Origin: Callipepla californica brunnescens
Lineage: Eukaryota; Chordata; Aves; Galliformes; Odontophoridae
Assembly (NCBI GenBank): GCA_023055505.1
Contig: JALIRH010000044.1
Location: forward strand, 4,092,001-4,156,000
Direction: 5' to 3'
DNA length: 64,000 nucleotides
Below the pieces are notes generated by a model. That model ran no database searches and was not told the DNA's origin. It saw nothing but the letters and a program-made list of their open reading frames with translations. Below are positions 42,403-55,400 of this stretch, in pieces. Position 1 is the stretch's first letter; every line of letters begins with the position of its first letter. Position numbers and translations under genes: made by a program.

Positions 42403-42435
42403 ATGCATAAGAAATGCATTATTTTGGAGCATTAG
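42403..42435 (+). other. Short upstream ORF overlapping the GDF2 start
   Basis: An out-of-frame ATG at 42403-42405 opens a 10-codon frame that runs over the GDF2 ATG and stops at TAG 42433-42435. Its context is weak (T at -3, C at +4), while the GDF2 ATG has G at -3, so leaky scanning would favour the main start. Whether the 5' UTR includes it depends on the unmapped transcription start. Confidence 0.5.
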
Positions 42436-42759
42436 CTGCGCTGTCTGTTTTCAATATCATTGCCTGTCTGACGAGAGGCAAACCTCTGGAAAACTGGGAC
42501 AAGCTATCAGCTATGGGAAAGTCTGATGCATTCTTTCATGATCCTGGGGAAGAGGAAGATGAGACCCATTTTGACTTTAAATCTTTCCTGGAGAATATGA
42601 AGACAGATTTACTAAGAAGCTTGAATTTATCAAGGGTCCCCTCACACATGAAGACCAAAGAAGAACCACCACAGTTCATGATAGATTTATACAACAGATA
42701 CACAGCAGACAAGTCCTCCATCCCTGCATCCAACATCGTGAGGAGCTTCAGCACTGAAG
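42414..42759 (+). CDS. GDF2: GDF2 coding exon 1
   Basis: 346-bp coding part: signal peptide ([20 protein letters not shown]) and N-terminal prodomain with an acidic EEEDE stretch. Ends after NIVRSFSTE at GAAG|GTAGGA, leaving a phase-1 split Asp codon. The start ATG has G at -3 and is the first in this frame after a stop; an out-of-frame ATG lies 11 bases upstream. The signal peptide differs from the mammalian one but keeps its length and the GKPL at the processed end. Confidence 0.94.
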
Positions 42760-45333
42760 GTAGGAGAACTCCTAAGTGTGTGGACAAGAATTTTAAAGAG
42801 GTATATGAACAGCAGGCACTCAGATGTTTTTGAAATTCTGAGGAAACTAAGTGCCTTACTTTCTTAGTAATCTGTGAAAGTTAATAGATTAAAATTTTGG
42901 ACTGTAGCCTTGCTCCTTTCAATCTTTCAAAAATTCAATTACCTTTAGTTTTCTTTTTGATATTTTTCTTGTAAAATATTCTGTTCTCAAATGCATAAAT
43001 TGAGACAATATAATGAATACAGGGTTTCCATGAACTGTGTTTCTCAAAGCTAGAGATTTGTGAATTTTTGTGTTAGAAAACAAATATTTGATCATCAGTA
43101 ACTGAGACATTCATGCCAGAGAGCTCTCCTTTCAGGGAGGCTTCTGTCACTGTTAAAAAACACAATAGCCAACTGAGAAATTTGTGCCTCTATCCAAGCA
43201 AGAATCCAGCAATGCTCACCCCAAATGCTGGCCTAGATGGGAAGATTTACATGGAAAGTGGTAGCCAAGCTTGTCTCAACTTGAAAAAAAAATCAAGGTC
43301 TCTCTGTGCAACAACAAAAAGATTTTTGAAAGCTCCGTCTCATGAAGCAGCAAAAGAAGTTATGAATAAGTGCAATCTTTGGAGCAGAAAAGAGGCAGGG
43401 AGAATCTGTTTTTGTAAAAAAGTAGTTGTAGAGAGGTAACACCACTACAAGGATCTCCAGATTCCCAAATAAGTTACTCTAGTCCTGAAACGGGAAGAAA
43501 CCTTAACAGTTTGAGCTGGATTACAGTTTCCACATCCCACCCTTCACTCAGACTGCTTTAAAGGGAAGAAGCGTCAATAAATAGATTGCCCTAAAATGCA
43601 GTGATGACTGAGTAATCATCTTACATCACTATCAAACAGATATCAGTCAGTGATGTTTTAAAATAAATATCTGCCCTTCCCAAGTACTGCACACGTTTGC
43701 AGGAAAAAAAAAACAAACCACAAAACAAAACAACACAAAAGCTCAGAAAAAAATGGAATATACTTAAACATAAAGGACTGATTATTACCAAGTCCCAATT
43801 TAGAGAGACCCTCAAGTTTTGATACAGGTTTTTCAAAGGTTTTCTCTCTCCCCTAACTCTCTGTTATGCAATCTGCTTTCAAAGCTATTTGAAGACAACA
43901 AAAACCTCAGCACAGTTCATTCTTAAAAAGAGACAAATACATACTATGCTTCTCTATACTAGAAGAGCAGTTCATCCCATTGCACTATGATGAGTGGCAA
44001 ATTCTCATAGCTTTCTTTAAGGAATTCTTAAAAATTAAGTAAAAATTATTAAGTAAAATTCTCTTTGGGAAATTGCTAAATGTAATGCTTCCCATATGGG
44101 TACCTACTTCTGACCAGCACCACCTGCACCTTGTTCAAGGAAGACTCTTCCTGCTACCCCTCCATTCCTTCACACATTCACCTGCATGCAATCTTGATGG
44201 AAGTACTACCAACACCAAGGAACTCCATTTTAACTTTTCACTCCCTGCTCCTGAAACCTGTCCAGAAGATGGTACTTTTTATGCTAGGTAGCCATGGTCT
44301 TATTTTACTCCCAAATCACATTCTTCATCTTTTAAAAGCAAGTTATTTGGGCTGTCAGAAGCACTGTAACCACATGTTCTGATTTCCTATTGCAGATGTT
44401 GTTTCTTTAACTTCACCAGAAGAAAACCTGTTTCAGAAACACATCTTGCTCTTCAACATTTCTATTCCACGATATGAAGAAATCACCAGAGCTGAACTGA
44501 GAATCTTTATATCCTGTCATAGAGAAGTTGGGTCTCCCTCCAGACTGGAAGGCAACATGGTCATTTATGATGTTCTAGATGGAGACCACTGGGAAAACAA
44601 AGAAAGTACCAAATCTTTGCTTGTCTCCCACAATATCCAGGAGTGTGGCTGGGAGATGTTTGAAGTGTCCAGCGCTGTGAAAAGATGGGTCAAGGCAGAC
44701 AAGCTGAAGACTAAAAACAAGCTAGAAGTTGTTATAGAGAGTAAGGCTCTGGGTGGTTTCCCTTGTGGGAAGCTGGATATTAGTGTTACTCATGACACTA
44801 AAAATCTGCCCCTGTTAATAGTGTTCTCCAATGATCGCAGCAATGGGACAAAAGAAACCAAAGTGGAGCTCCGGGAGATGATTGTTCACGAACAAGAAAG
44901 TGTGCTAAACAAATTAGGAAAGAACAGTTCTTCATCTGAAGAAGAACAGCGAGAGGAAAAGGCCATCACTGGGCCCCATCATCATTCCTCCAGAAGCAAG
45001 AGAAGCATCGGAGCCAACCACTGTCGGAGAACTTCGCTCCATGTGAACTTCAAAGAGATCGGTTGGGATTCTTGGATCATTGCACCCAAAGATTATGAGG
45101 CTTTTGAGTGTAAAGGAGGTTGTTTCTTCCCTCTGACAGATAACGTTACACCAACAAAACATGCTATTGTCCAGACTCTGGTGCACCTCCAAAACCCAAA
45201 GAAAGCTTCCAAGGCCTGTTGTGTTCCAACAAAATTGGATTCAATCTCTATTCTTTATAAGGATGACGCTGGTGTGCCCACTTTGATATATAACTATGAA
45301 GGGATGAAAGTGGCAGAATGTGGCTGCAGGTAG
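42414..45333 (+). CDS. GDF2: GDF2 / BMP9, growth differentiation factor 2 (complete, 2 coding exons)
   Basis: Secreted BMP9, in mammals a largely liver-derived circulating ligand that signals through ALK1/BMPR2 and endoglin in endothelium (family knowledge). Join 42414-42759 and 44396-45333 gives 427 residues; human is 429. Seen: signal peptide of about 21-22 residues, conserved [19 protein letters not shown], the prodomain core [29 protein letters not shown] and [14 protein letters not shown], a furin site RSKR at 315-318, and a 109-residue mature domain with seven cysteines ending [25 protein letters not shown] and [14 protein letters not shown] match mammalian BMP9 and distinguish it from BMP10. 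Introns: one, phase 1, AAG|GTAGGA to TTGCAG|AT. The prodomain has three cysteines (C156, C199, C239) where human has two. Spacing from the end of GDF10 is 6.2 kb, same strand. Confidence 0.96.
42760..44395 (+). other. GDF2 intron 1
   Basis: 1,636-bp phase-1 intron, AT-rich, no repeat or gene recognised. Its position a few codons after NIVRSF corresponds to that of GDF10 intron 1. Confidence 0.93.
44396..45333 (+). CDS. GDF2: GDF2 coding exon 2 (prodomain core and mature BMP9)
   Basis: 938-bp exon beginning after CTATTGCAG with the second part of a split Asp codon, then [14 protein letters not shown]. NxS/T sites occur at FNISI, SNGTK and KNSSS. It includes the RSKR cleavage site (codons 315-318) and the whole mature ligand SIGANHC...ECGCR, stop TAG at 45331-45333. 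The mature N-terminus is one residue shorter than in human. Confidence 0.96.
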
Positions 45334-45529
45334 TATATGCAGAATATCTAAGAAGAATATACTCTTTTCTGCTGTCCGTGAAACTACACATTAGTGACGC
45401 AAGTGAAAATCCTTGCAAACAAGGTTTGGAGCATGGTATGGGGCTGGTTGTTGTTGCTGCTGCTTTTAAAGGAAAGCTGGCATTTAAAGAATGGCAATCA
45501 TTGTAAATGCCCTGCATTATGTACCATTA

Positions 45530-45535
45530 ATTAAA
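45530..45535 (+). terminator. Candidate GDF2 polyadenylation signal (variant ATTAAA)
   Basis: ATTAAA about 200 bases after the GDF2 stop, with a GT-rich stretch following. Alternatives are ATTAAA at 45734-45739 and a canonical AATAAA at 46201-46206. Which one is used cannot be told from sequence. Confidence 0.3.
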
Positions 45536-48500
45536 ATGTTGTTAGATTGAAAGAACTATGCATTATTTGGCAAGAGTGACAGAAACTAAAACCTTATTTG
45601 AACTTCTCTGTTAAATCAGTTCTGTTCAGATCATAAACAGCCTTTGGGACTGAGGATGTCTTGTATATTTCTAATAGGCATAGGAATCAAATTCTCTCAG
45701 CCAGCTCTCACATTTCCAGCTTTTATAAAACTCATTAAACTGAATTGAGTTTGCATGGTAAAGCAGGAATTGTAAGTCCTGCAAACCTTATCTCATGTCA
45801 GTAATCACACAGACTTTTAAAACAATTTTAATGCAAATAATTTACTCCTGTAAGTACAACTTTATAATTTCACAAACAGATGACATTCACCATCTCATTT
45901 CATTCCTAAGTTTCCTTCTGCATGTAGCAGGTGCTTTGGTTTCAGCTCTCTTATCCTCAGTGTCCCTATTTTTACTCCTTTATGTCACATACTTGAATGA
46001 TAAGAAGCACAGCCTTCCGCTTCTAAGACACTGTTTCCTAGGAGGAACAGCAGGCCTCATCTCCTCACAAAGATAAGGAGCCACTTTGACCTACTGCATA
46101 TTCTTAGTATTTCTTTGCAAGAACACGCAGTCAAATCCAGCCTTAGACCTGTACCATAACAACTGTGGGGGTTGGCAGCACGCAGCACTTGTGAAAAAAA
46201 AATAAACAAGATAATTTTTAGAGGCCTAGTTAAGTTAATTGGAGTCTGATATCAGGCTCTGTTTATTTCCTTTATCTCTTCTTAGGAGAAACTCTTATTT
46301 TACACACAAAATTCTTTCACGCTTTAGAAGTCTGAGAACAATTGAAAACTCCTTTCTATGTTCTGGGACACTTACATTGCTGCATAAACTACCAAATAAT
46401 AATTCTCCTGTCTTCCATTTTCACTAAACAGCAACCCCATCTTTCCTGGTACTAGAGTAAACTTTCTTTGATTCTAATGAAGGTTTTGCATGTACGAGAA
46501 AAGACAATGCTTTGTGTTGTTTTCAGGTGCTAATTGTAAGTAAGTGTCACGCAATGCTACTGTAACCCACTTCATTACTACTCTTTCACCTTCTATCCAA
46601 AAGAAAACAAAAAGAACCACCCACAATCAGAGAACACTTGATTCAAACCCACAGCAAACTACATGTATATTCAAAATGATAAATATAAATGAGACAAAAA
46701 TACAAAAAGAAGCTTAATACATGGAAGCAACATCATTTAAATGGATACATATGTTTTTAATTATGGCAGCCTGTGGGCAAGACAAATTCATTTGCTATGA
46801 ACAGCTCAGCTTGAAATCTAATATGCAGTTTATTTACTATTGTTAACTTAATACAGAGCAAATACCAGGTGAGTGTGAGCAGGGTGGTTGTAATTCCATC
46901 AAGAACTGCTGATTGCATTACAATTCATGATTCACCAGAATCTTGTGACTGATTTACAACCTTTCCTATTAGAAGAGGACAGCAATTGGATAAGATCTGA
47001 GACCTGGATCCATGAGAATTCTATCCATGCATAGCTGCATATCATTAACCTCTTAAGTTTCCTATGACATCCTCTCATTTTACCACTCCCCACTGGCTTC
47101 TGTCATCTTGTTGTTGTTGTTATGTCTTCCTCCTTTTGGAAGTCTCTGTTTTCTCTCTCTGTTGTGTTGATGTTTCCTAGGTGTATAATTTTTTTGCAAA
47201 ACTTTTCTTCTTCAAGTAAAAGAAACCACCAAGCAGGCATTTGGTGTGATCACATTAGAATACTTATTCACCCATGTGTCAAAGTAATAGTAGCTCTGTG
47301 TCCTCAAGACATCTAAACACAAAGTCCTAGCTGTAATTCTGACTTCACTAATTGCAGAACTTTGTCAATAATCAAATTAAAAAGCAGTGAAGGAGAAAGA
47401 CAAGTCCTCACATGTTCACACATACGGATTATCAACTATTTTCTTGAAGGAAAATAAGGTGGGAAAAAAAACAACAAAAATCCATTTTCAGCTCAATTCA
47501 GATTCCAGCTATGTTATCAGAACTCCAGAGAATCTCTACAGGCGCCTTCCCTACAAGTACTACAAGTCTCCTTTGTATTTCAACCAAAAAAATCCATTCC
47601 ATCTCTAGCTAGCTCTAACAATCACGTTCCCCATAGAATTAGCATTTTGGTTGGTACAGCAATAAATCAAAACATGAATCTTTCCATAGTGTAACGAACA
47701 CAGTCAAGAATAGTGACCACAGATGCTACCTACAGCACAGCTGAAGTGTGTGTCAAATTGATGTTTGGTTTGACAATGTAAATTTAGCTGCCTAAGTTTT
47801 AAACCTTTGATCTTAAACAATTGGTCGTGTTCCCTAACTTTTCAGCTGCTTTGGGATGCAAAGAATTAGACAGGTGAACAAAAAGCACTAACAACTATAC
47901 AAGTTGCAAGGAGCAGGCAAAGCATCTTACTACTTACAACAAGCCAGGCCCCATTGGACACGGAGAAACTCCTCACCACCAGACTGTGAATGTTAACTAG
48001 TAGCTTGCTGCTGTTGCAGAACATGCTGGGGCTTGTGCAGTGTCCAGCAGATGTACAGATATAAATAAAGCATATTTGTTTAACATGAACAAGTGGCTAC
48101 TGTATTTCATCATATTCAGGATCATTAGCTGCATAATAACAGCCCTATAATATCAGAATCACCAGCTGATGCCACAGACAATTTTAAGGCTACCCAGCAG
48201 CACTTCATTCTTAATAGACACTACCATTAGCTAGTGGAAGATGTTCAGGAGATAAAACAGTTCTATTTTTAAATAGCTTCCCACTTTGTCTATGGAAATG
48301 GTACACATAATAACTTTTAAGTTACATCCCAAAACAGCAGAGCAGCAGACATAACTTACCACTTAACAACAATACCACAACAGTGATCCCTAAAAGCCAA
48401 AAAGATCTCACTTTTCAATATTTCTTACTACGGGTTAAGAGTCAATAGTCTCATGGGAATCTGGAGTTGTTCAATTGCTCTCTGTTTAGATAATTTTGTA

Positions 48501-48949
48501 CTAAAAATATCCTGATAATACAGAAATGTTAACCAAGAATTGCCAATTCCTCAAATTCTAAGTAATAGAGCCAAGTCTCTCCCTCAAGGAAGCTTATAAT
48601 TTCAGACACAACTGTGCTCTAACACAACAGACACTGCTCCCACATACAGCAGAATCTTCAGCCTTCTCAGAGCCTGGCCACTATCATTATGCAACACAGA
48701 GGTCCACACAGGGCTGGGCAGTTAGCTGCAGGAGGTATTAACATTTTACTTTAGCTGCCCACATGCAGTACTGAATTAAGTCTGTTACCACAAAGACTGA
48801 AAGGATATAGAAAGGAACTGAACAATTTGAAAAAAACAAACAAGTAGCAAATGAACAATGCCTATGAGGCATGACCTCAAAATCAAGCAGCTTAAAGGGA
48901 GTTTCACTTTCCCTCTACTGCATCTGAGAGCTAACCACCTCCCTTCTAC

Positions 48950-49960
48950 CCACCCAAACTTCCCAACTTACCATTTGTCACGCGTTCAGCACCAGGCAAA
49001 ACCAGGGCAGGTCCTGCTGCAGTCTCTGGGGAGCAAGGCGCTTCAAGAACTCTGCTTGTCCCAGTGTGGGGCAGGAACATTGAGCTGGAGGTGCCTGAGC
49101 CACAGAACTCCGCTGCGCTGCTCTAGGGCTGACTGAGGCCTACAGACAGTCTTGTGAGGCTTTCATCACACATCAGTGTTTCCTCCAAGTTTTGTCTCAT
49201 TTCCTCATGGCCTCAGCACCACCTCTGGACTGTGAAGGGCCTCCATCTTGCCTCAGCAGCACCTCCAGGCTGCCAGAAGTCCTTCTTACCTCCTCCCATG
49301 GTGCCTGATATATAATCTCTGTTGAAAGTCAGTCTCCCTTTGGGTTGCCCACAGCCTTTTCGGTTCTGTCTGTCTCCGCACTGCCTTGCTGCCATCTCTG
49401 CGCTGTCTGCTGCTTCCAGGCTGCCTCAGTGCTGTTATCATCCTGCCAAGCTGACTCACAGCTCTGGTCAGCTGCTGCCAAGATGGCCCTGTTTCTTTCT
49501 CGTACCCTGCCTTCTAGCTTCTTCTAGGTCATCAGTCATAAGTCTGCTGAAGCCTCGTGGGAGAAAGGCCTCAGTGTGGCCCTGGAAAACATGATGCTGT
49601 GAGTCAGCCCCTTCCTGAGGCGCAGGCTTTGGCTGGAGCCCTGCAGGCCTTCCAGTGACCCTCCCAGGCCTCAATGCTTGTACACTGAGCAAGCAACGGC
49701 CAAGCAGCCCAGGCCTTGGTACTAGGATGGTAACCAAAACTTCTGAGCCAGCAGTGGTGGGGAACACTACAGCAAACTAGATAGCTTAAGATGTCGATAG
49801 CTGGTCTGGCTGGACGTACTGAGAGTTTGCATCCTAGACAGCACGGGCAGGACATGTTTGGTCTGGCATCGCAGCTGGTGGGGCATCAGCAGCACAGTGT
49901 CTAGGATTCAGCGTGGTGGCAGCTGTTTGCAGTACCTGGCAGCTAAACAAAGGCTGCTGT
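48950..49960. repeat. GC-rich low-order repetitive block between GDF2 and RBP3
   Basis: About 1 kb of elevated G+C, set in AT-rich DNA, with recurring variants of cctcagcagcacctccagg, ctgcttccaggctgcctcag and similar, spaced roughly 40 bases apart between 49200 and 49460. The open frames in it on both strands lack any recognisable domain and shift between frames, so I do not call a gene. It may be an old transposon or LTR relic or a degenerate minisatellite. Confidence 0.4.
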
Positions 49961-52104
49961 GTGTTCCTGGAGTTCTCACTTTTTCAGATAATGAGGATAG
50001 GAGGTCTCCTGGAATATTTATGGAATATTTAATATTCACTTTTTAGTATTGGCTAACACTGTTTTGGTTCACCATGATCCAAAAAAAGTCAATTAGAAAT
50101 GGAAATAGATCTACAGGGGACACACAGTATAGCATAATCACATATACATCACTTCCCCAAAGTCTGAACATCAGTTTCCTAAATGTGTTGAAAACTGCTT
50201 ACCAAAATGCAAAACTATGTAACTAAACTAGCTGAGGCTGGACAGCAGCAAAGCATTAACCTGAAGACCTTCTGAATCTTCCACTTATCCAGAATATGGC
50301 AGTTCAGTAGGGCTGGGTAATGTGAATTTCATACAGTTGTGCTATGAGCTGTGATGACTGAACACCTATTCCTGATTGCATCATGAATCCTGGCTGAAAA
50401 CAGAGACACTGGAAATGACATTTCCAGCCATTTCCTGATCTTTCCAATAAATAATTAACTGTCTTCTCATACTTCTCTTCCTTTTCTCTTTCTTGGTTAC
50501 TCTTTTAGTGTCCCTTTTAGGAAGGGAAGGGAGAAAGGAAGAAAACTTAAATATATAAATATAATCATCATTCATTTGAAGTTCTATTTTCTTAAAATGT
50601 AAATCTTTTGACATGAAAAACAGCTTCATTGGGTTTAATTTTACTCTCAGCAGGTTTGTACACCGTAAGAACTGACTTAGGTAGAAAAACCTGACATTAC
50701 TTCTTTTAGCAGTTATAAAGGAACCTTAGGGTGATATTATTCATTACTTGTACTACCAAGGCGCCCAGAAAGCCTACTCAGGGACAAGGTTTTCTTTGTA
50801 CCAAATATAATGAGAACAGAACAGAAAAGACTGTCATAGACCATACCTATGCAATCCAGCTATGCCTGACGCAGACAGACATGAAGTAGTACTGACCCAG
50901 ACTTGTACATCTATAAAAAGGCAGAGGAGGTTTGTCTAGAAACACTTACCAGTGTCCTGGAAGCATTAAAATTTTCATTAGCATAGTCCTATGCTTGAGC
51001 TAATAAACTCTGCCTCACAGTATTTAGGAGTCCAGTATCACAGTTACATTAAAATACAACTCTATTAGAGAGTTCCATTAAAATCAAAATTAGTTTGTTT
51101 TCAAATCCTGTTGGCATAGCTTCTATATTCAAAAAAATCATTTCTTCCAGTGAGAAGGCTGCTCTTGCTGCCACCTTCAGATGAGCCTCCTGCTACTGCA
51201 GTTTGTCAGTGACCAAATGATCCATAACGATCCTGCTGGGGGAATAGTGAGCTGCAGATGACCACACGGTATATAGGAGGAGTAGAAAAATATTTACACT
51301 CTCTCTTGTAGAAACATTTTAGTGTGCAATCAGAGCGATGCTGACCGTGCATGCAGACTAGTCAGAGACAAACAGAAGAAAACGCCTCTTCTCTGAGTAT
51401 GTGGGAAGTCCACAGCCACCGAAAGTCAAAAATGAAATATTTGTGGGCAGATTTTAAAGGATTATTAAATTTCATGAGTTATAAATGTTAGAACTAGGTC
51501 GGAGCTGTTGAGTTTGGCTCAAAGCTAAGATGAAAATAGTCATTTAGCTTGGGTAATATTAGAAATCAGATGTAATGATAGAATTGTATTTCGGAGCTAG
51601 ATAACAAGAGCTCAGTGAACAGAATTGCACTGCACAGCATATTTAATAAAAATATAAGTTCTTTCTATCAAGGAAGAAGTAAATAAACTGTTGTTCTCTA
51701 AAGCCTGAAGTATCCACATAGCACAAGGAGGGATTCTCACTTTCTAACAACACATATGAAAAATTGCAAAGGCAATTGCAAGGTTCTCTCACAATTCAGT
51801 GCAAGAGAACCCAAACATAATTAAAAAGATCTAGTGCAGAAGAACATCCCCTTATACTTTTAAGTCACGCACTTAGGTAAAAGTGCTTTTTTGAGTGTTT
51901 GTTTTTTCTACAATTGCATTTTGAAACTATGTTTGTTTCAGAGTGATAGCAATAAAGGGCAAGAACAAAAAGTATAAGAGAGAATATGCATCAAACTAGA
52001 GAAATACACCAAGCTATAGAACCTTACCACATTTTAGCTTATATTGAGTGAAACAAACCATAATCCCTTATATATATGTAGTAGAAATGCTAAGTCATGA
52101 CTTT

Positions 52105-52420
52105 GAACCAGTGGTTGAGCATCTGGTATGAAGGAATCACCAACTCAGGAGAGCTCGGGTGCATCCAATGTGCCTAAGTGACTGGAAGGAGTGGAGCCAG
52201 GATGCACCTATTCCCAGACCTTATTTAAGAGTTGGCAGTGGAAGTGAGAGCATTTCTTTTGGAGATCCTTGCTTACTGGAGGATCTTCTGGGCATTCTGA
52301 AGCTAAGCAGTTTATTTCTCTGATTCCTGCACCTACTATTTTTGCATCTAAGCAGATTCTTGCTTGCTGTAACCTAAGACCTTGCTGATCTGCTACCTTG
52401 CTAATCTTTCTATTATGTTG
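52105..52420 (+). repeat. Dispersed repeat, copy A (family not identified)
   Basis: Partner of the repeat just inside RBP3 intron 1, about 8.2 kb away. It has a TATA-like ttatttaag near 52221-52229, about 115 bases from its left edge, and a T/C-rich right part. No flanking target-site duplication was evident, and it has no coding capacity. Confidence 0.7.
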
Positions 52421-55400
52421 CATTTCCTAAAATCATGGCTTTTTAAAAGTTTCAGCTAAATTTTTCAACCCTTCTAATATGGAAGTCTTTAGAATATAAC
52501 ACAATGCGCCTCAAGTATTATGGGGGAAAAAAATAAAACAGAAAACATTCTTATTTAAGTCTCATGATTTTATGTGTAGGAAAGGGCTTTTTCCTCATTT
52601 CCAACCTCTGGATAAGGCCGCACTGGAGAAGAATTGTAACAAGTCCCAGGAAAAAATTCCATAAGTACTAGGCAAAAAATACATGTATTGAATTTAATGG
52701 AGAACATATAGAGTACACTGAACTATGGATTATGATTATCTGGCAAATATCCTGATTAAAAATGCTTAGTGTCTGTTACTACCTCATTTCTGAGGATGAT
52801 CTTCATGACTGTTCATCTACGTCTGTTATATTCAGGAAAAACAGAGGTGAATGTTAACGCCTGCATCCTATGCCATGCCTTACAAAGAAAATTAAAATGA
52901 AGTGGTTTGAGTACTTCTTTCTCATTTCAAGTTGCGTATTCAAAAAGAAAGTCACAGAATACAATGAGAAAGAAAGCCCTTCTTAAGAAAGCATTTTTGA
53001 AGATTTACCATGATTTACATTGCAAAATGAATTTATTTTCATGAAATTCGGGGATTTTAACTTTCTCCAGTTCTAATGCTAAATACTTTAAGCTTACTTC
53101 CATCACTATACCATACTTCATAAAGATTTTTACTAGATTATAGTTGTCTATTATTTACTATGTACTGAAGGCTTGAAAAAGAAAATACTATGCATACTCT
53201 ATAAATATGCAATGTCATTCTTTTTTTGTGGGATAGAAAGCTGCATGCTTAAAGCTACTGTACAGATGGACAGAAATAGAGATCCATCCTGACATATTCT
53301 TAGGGACATGGATTATTGTACTTTTTTTCCCCAATTCCTGTCACAATGGATCCATTTTGTAAGCCTGTTCCTTGACTCCTGGGTATGTCCTCATCCAGCA
53401 CCCCGCAGAAGTGAAAGGAAGAAGGAAATAGAAAGTAGAAAAGGGGACTCATGAAACAACCCAACCACCTAGCCCAGTAGGCAAAATATCTAACCCTTTT
53501 GTGTTTGTGTTTTTATTTCCTTTTTTTTGCATCTCACTTTTTTCTTATGTTTCGTTTTCCACCAAAACAAAATTAATTGGTATCTTTGCTTTTAATTTAA
53601 TTGAAAGGTGGTGGAAGTAAGGTTAAAGTTAAGCACTTCAAAGTGCAGTGCATCAGAATTAAGACTGTGTATCCATGCAATCGCAATTGCTAGTGTTTTT
53701 GTTTCAAGATTCTCCTGCCTTAGTCAGTGTGCAAAATGCCTGGTGTTTCAGAATTAAATTATGGGTTTATGAAATTTAAGATGCATCTAGTCTATTGAAC
53801 TGATAACTGCAGCATATGTACTTATTCCTGTGTTAGAGGCACCGTCTGAGTTTGGAGGGAAGAGCTGGGTATGTGGTGGACATTAATGTAGCAAGAGTTA
53901 TTCTTTGTCCTTGGAACTTTAAAAGCTGGACAGATATAAGACCCTTGGGTTAGGAAAGCAGTAGTATTCAGTTTGCCCTAAGGCATTTCAGTAGGGTAGT
54001 GGCAGAGCTAGAAACAGAAGCCCATTTTCTGAGGCCTTAGCCACTGCATTGTCCACATGAGGAATAAATACAGCTCTGCTAATAAATCCTTGAGCTCAAA
54101 TGTCAACTTCTGTATAAAATGTGGTTTTGCTAGGGCATTTTTATTCAAGCTACTTTTGCCCTAGAATGCTGGTTATCCTTTGCAGAAAGGAAGAAAGAAG
54201 AGCCATTCAAGCTGGTGATAATGTCTTGGAGTCAGCACTGTGGTGGGTATCACACATTGTCACAGTATAGAGCAGCCAACTCTCTCACACCACCACTCCT
54301 CCAGACTAAGGAGATGTAACACATCTGAATCACAGTTTCTCTACCATCGGTTGTGGTGTAATTGGAGATGAATTACTTATGCATTATCAGTAATAGTTGC
54401 AACTATATCTCAGTCCCCTTCTTTGACAGGGGAAGTAGTTATAAAATAAAAAAGCTAGTAAGCTTTTCTAAATGAAGATTTTATTTTTACTGGTAATAGT
54501 ACTGCCTGGTTGCCAAAGATACATATATCATCATGTTTTACAGCTTTTGACATAGACCAGTCCTTTGACTAATGGATTTCTAGAGCAATGTAATTGTTCC
54601 CTGTGCTGAATTTATTTCATTTTTTTTCTTTAACATAATATCAATAAAACTACTGTACAGACTCAACAATCTTCATAGCATTTAAGTGCCATACTTTCTT
54701 ATTCTTCATTTAAAAAAAAAACAACCACAGAATCCTGTCAGTTTGGATAAATACCACAGGTCCTGAAATCTATAAGCAGGCTGGAAAGAGCACAACAGGC
54801 TAAACTGCTTAAACTGTTTCTGAGGGCTCCAGCACTTATATTCACCACTATACATATTATCTATGATTAAGTTTGGCATATCTTGGAAACCCGCTGTCAT
54901 GAAACTCTAAGCTCGCATTCAGTGTGTTTATAGTAGGATCTAAGGCCTAAATTAAAAAAAAAAAAAAACAGCACCAAAATAATGTAGTGAATAATGATTT
55001 AGAATTTTATTACTGATTCTTTCCTGAACACAAGCAAGCATTGTGAGATCACTTGCTACTGTAAATGACAGATAACTTGTTGGGAAAAAAAACTGAATGT
55101 TTTTCCTAAAATAGAGGAAAGGTTTTAATTAAGAACTTGAGTTAGAGCTTTCTGTAAAATAAACTTTATTTCTGACAGTAACCAGCAGGGATGCTCAAGA
55201 GAGTATAAACAGGAGTGTAAACTGGCCTTTTTTTTTGGTAGTACAACATTCTGGCTTCTGCACATATCCATTTAGGAACTTCCTAAACAGGAGTGCAACT
55301 GGACCAAAGACATAAATGAGTCTGTTCGCTATGAATTTGTCCAAATTAATTTTTAGCTCACTTAATCTATGTGCCTACAAATCCTCTAGCAATGAGTTTT

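Noticed and set aside
25553..45333. GDF10 and GDF2 as a recent tandem duplication
   Set aside because: The proteins belong to different BMP subgroups and differ in exon number and mature-domain intron; the linkage is ancient.
49213..49855. Several 60-99 codon frames on both strands in the GC-rich block
   Set aside because: Open frames follow from high G+C; translations share no domain and the repeats change frame.
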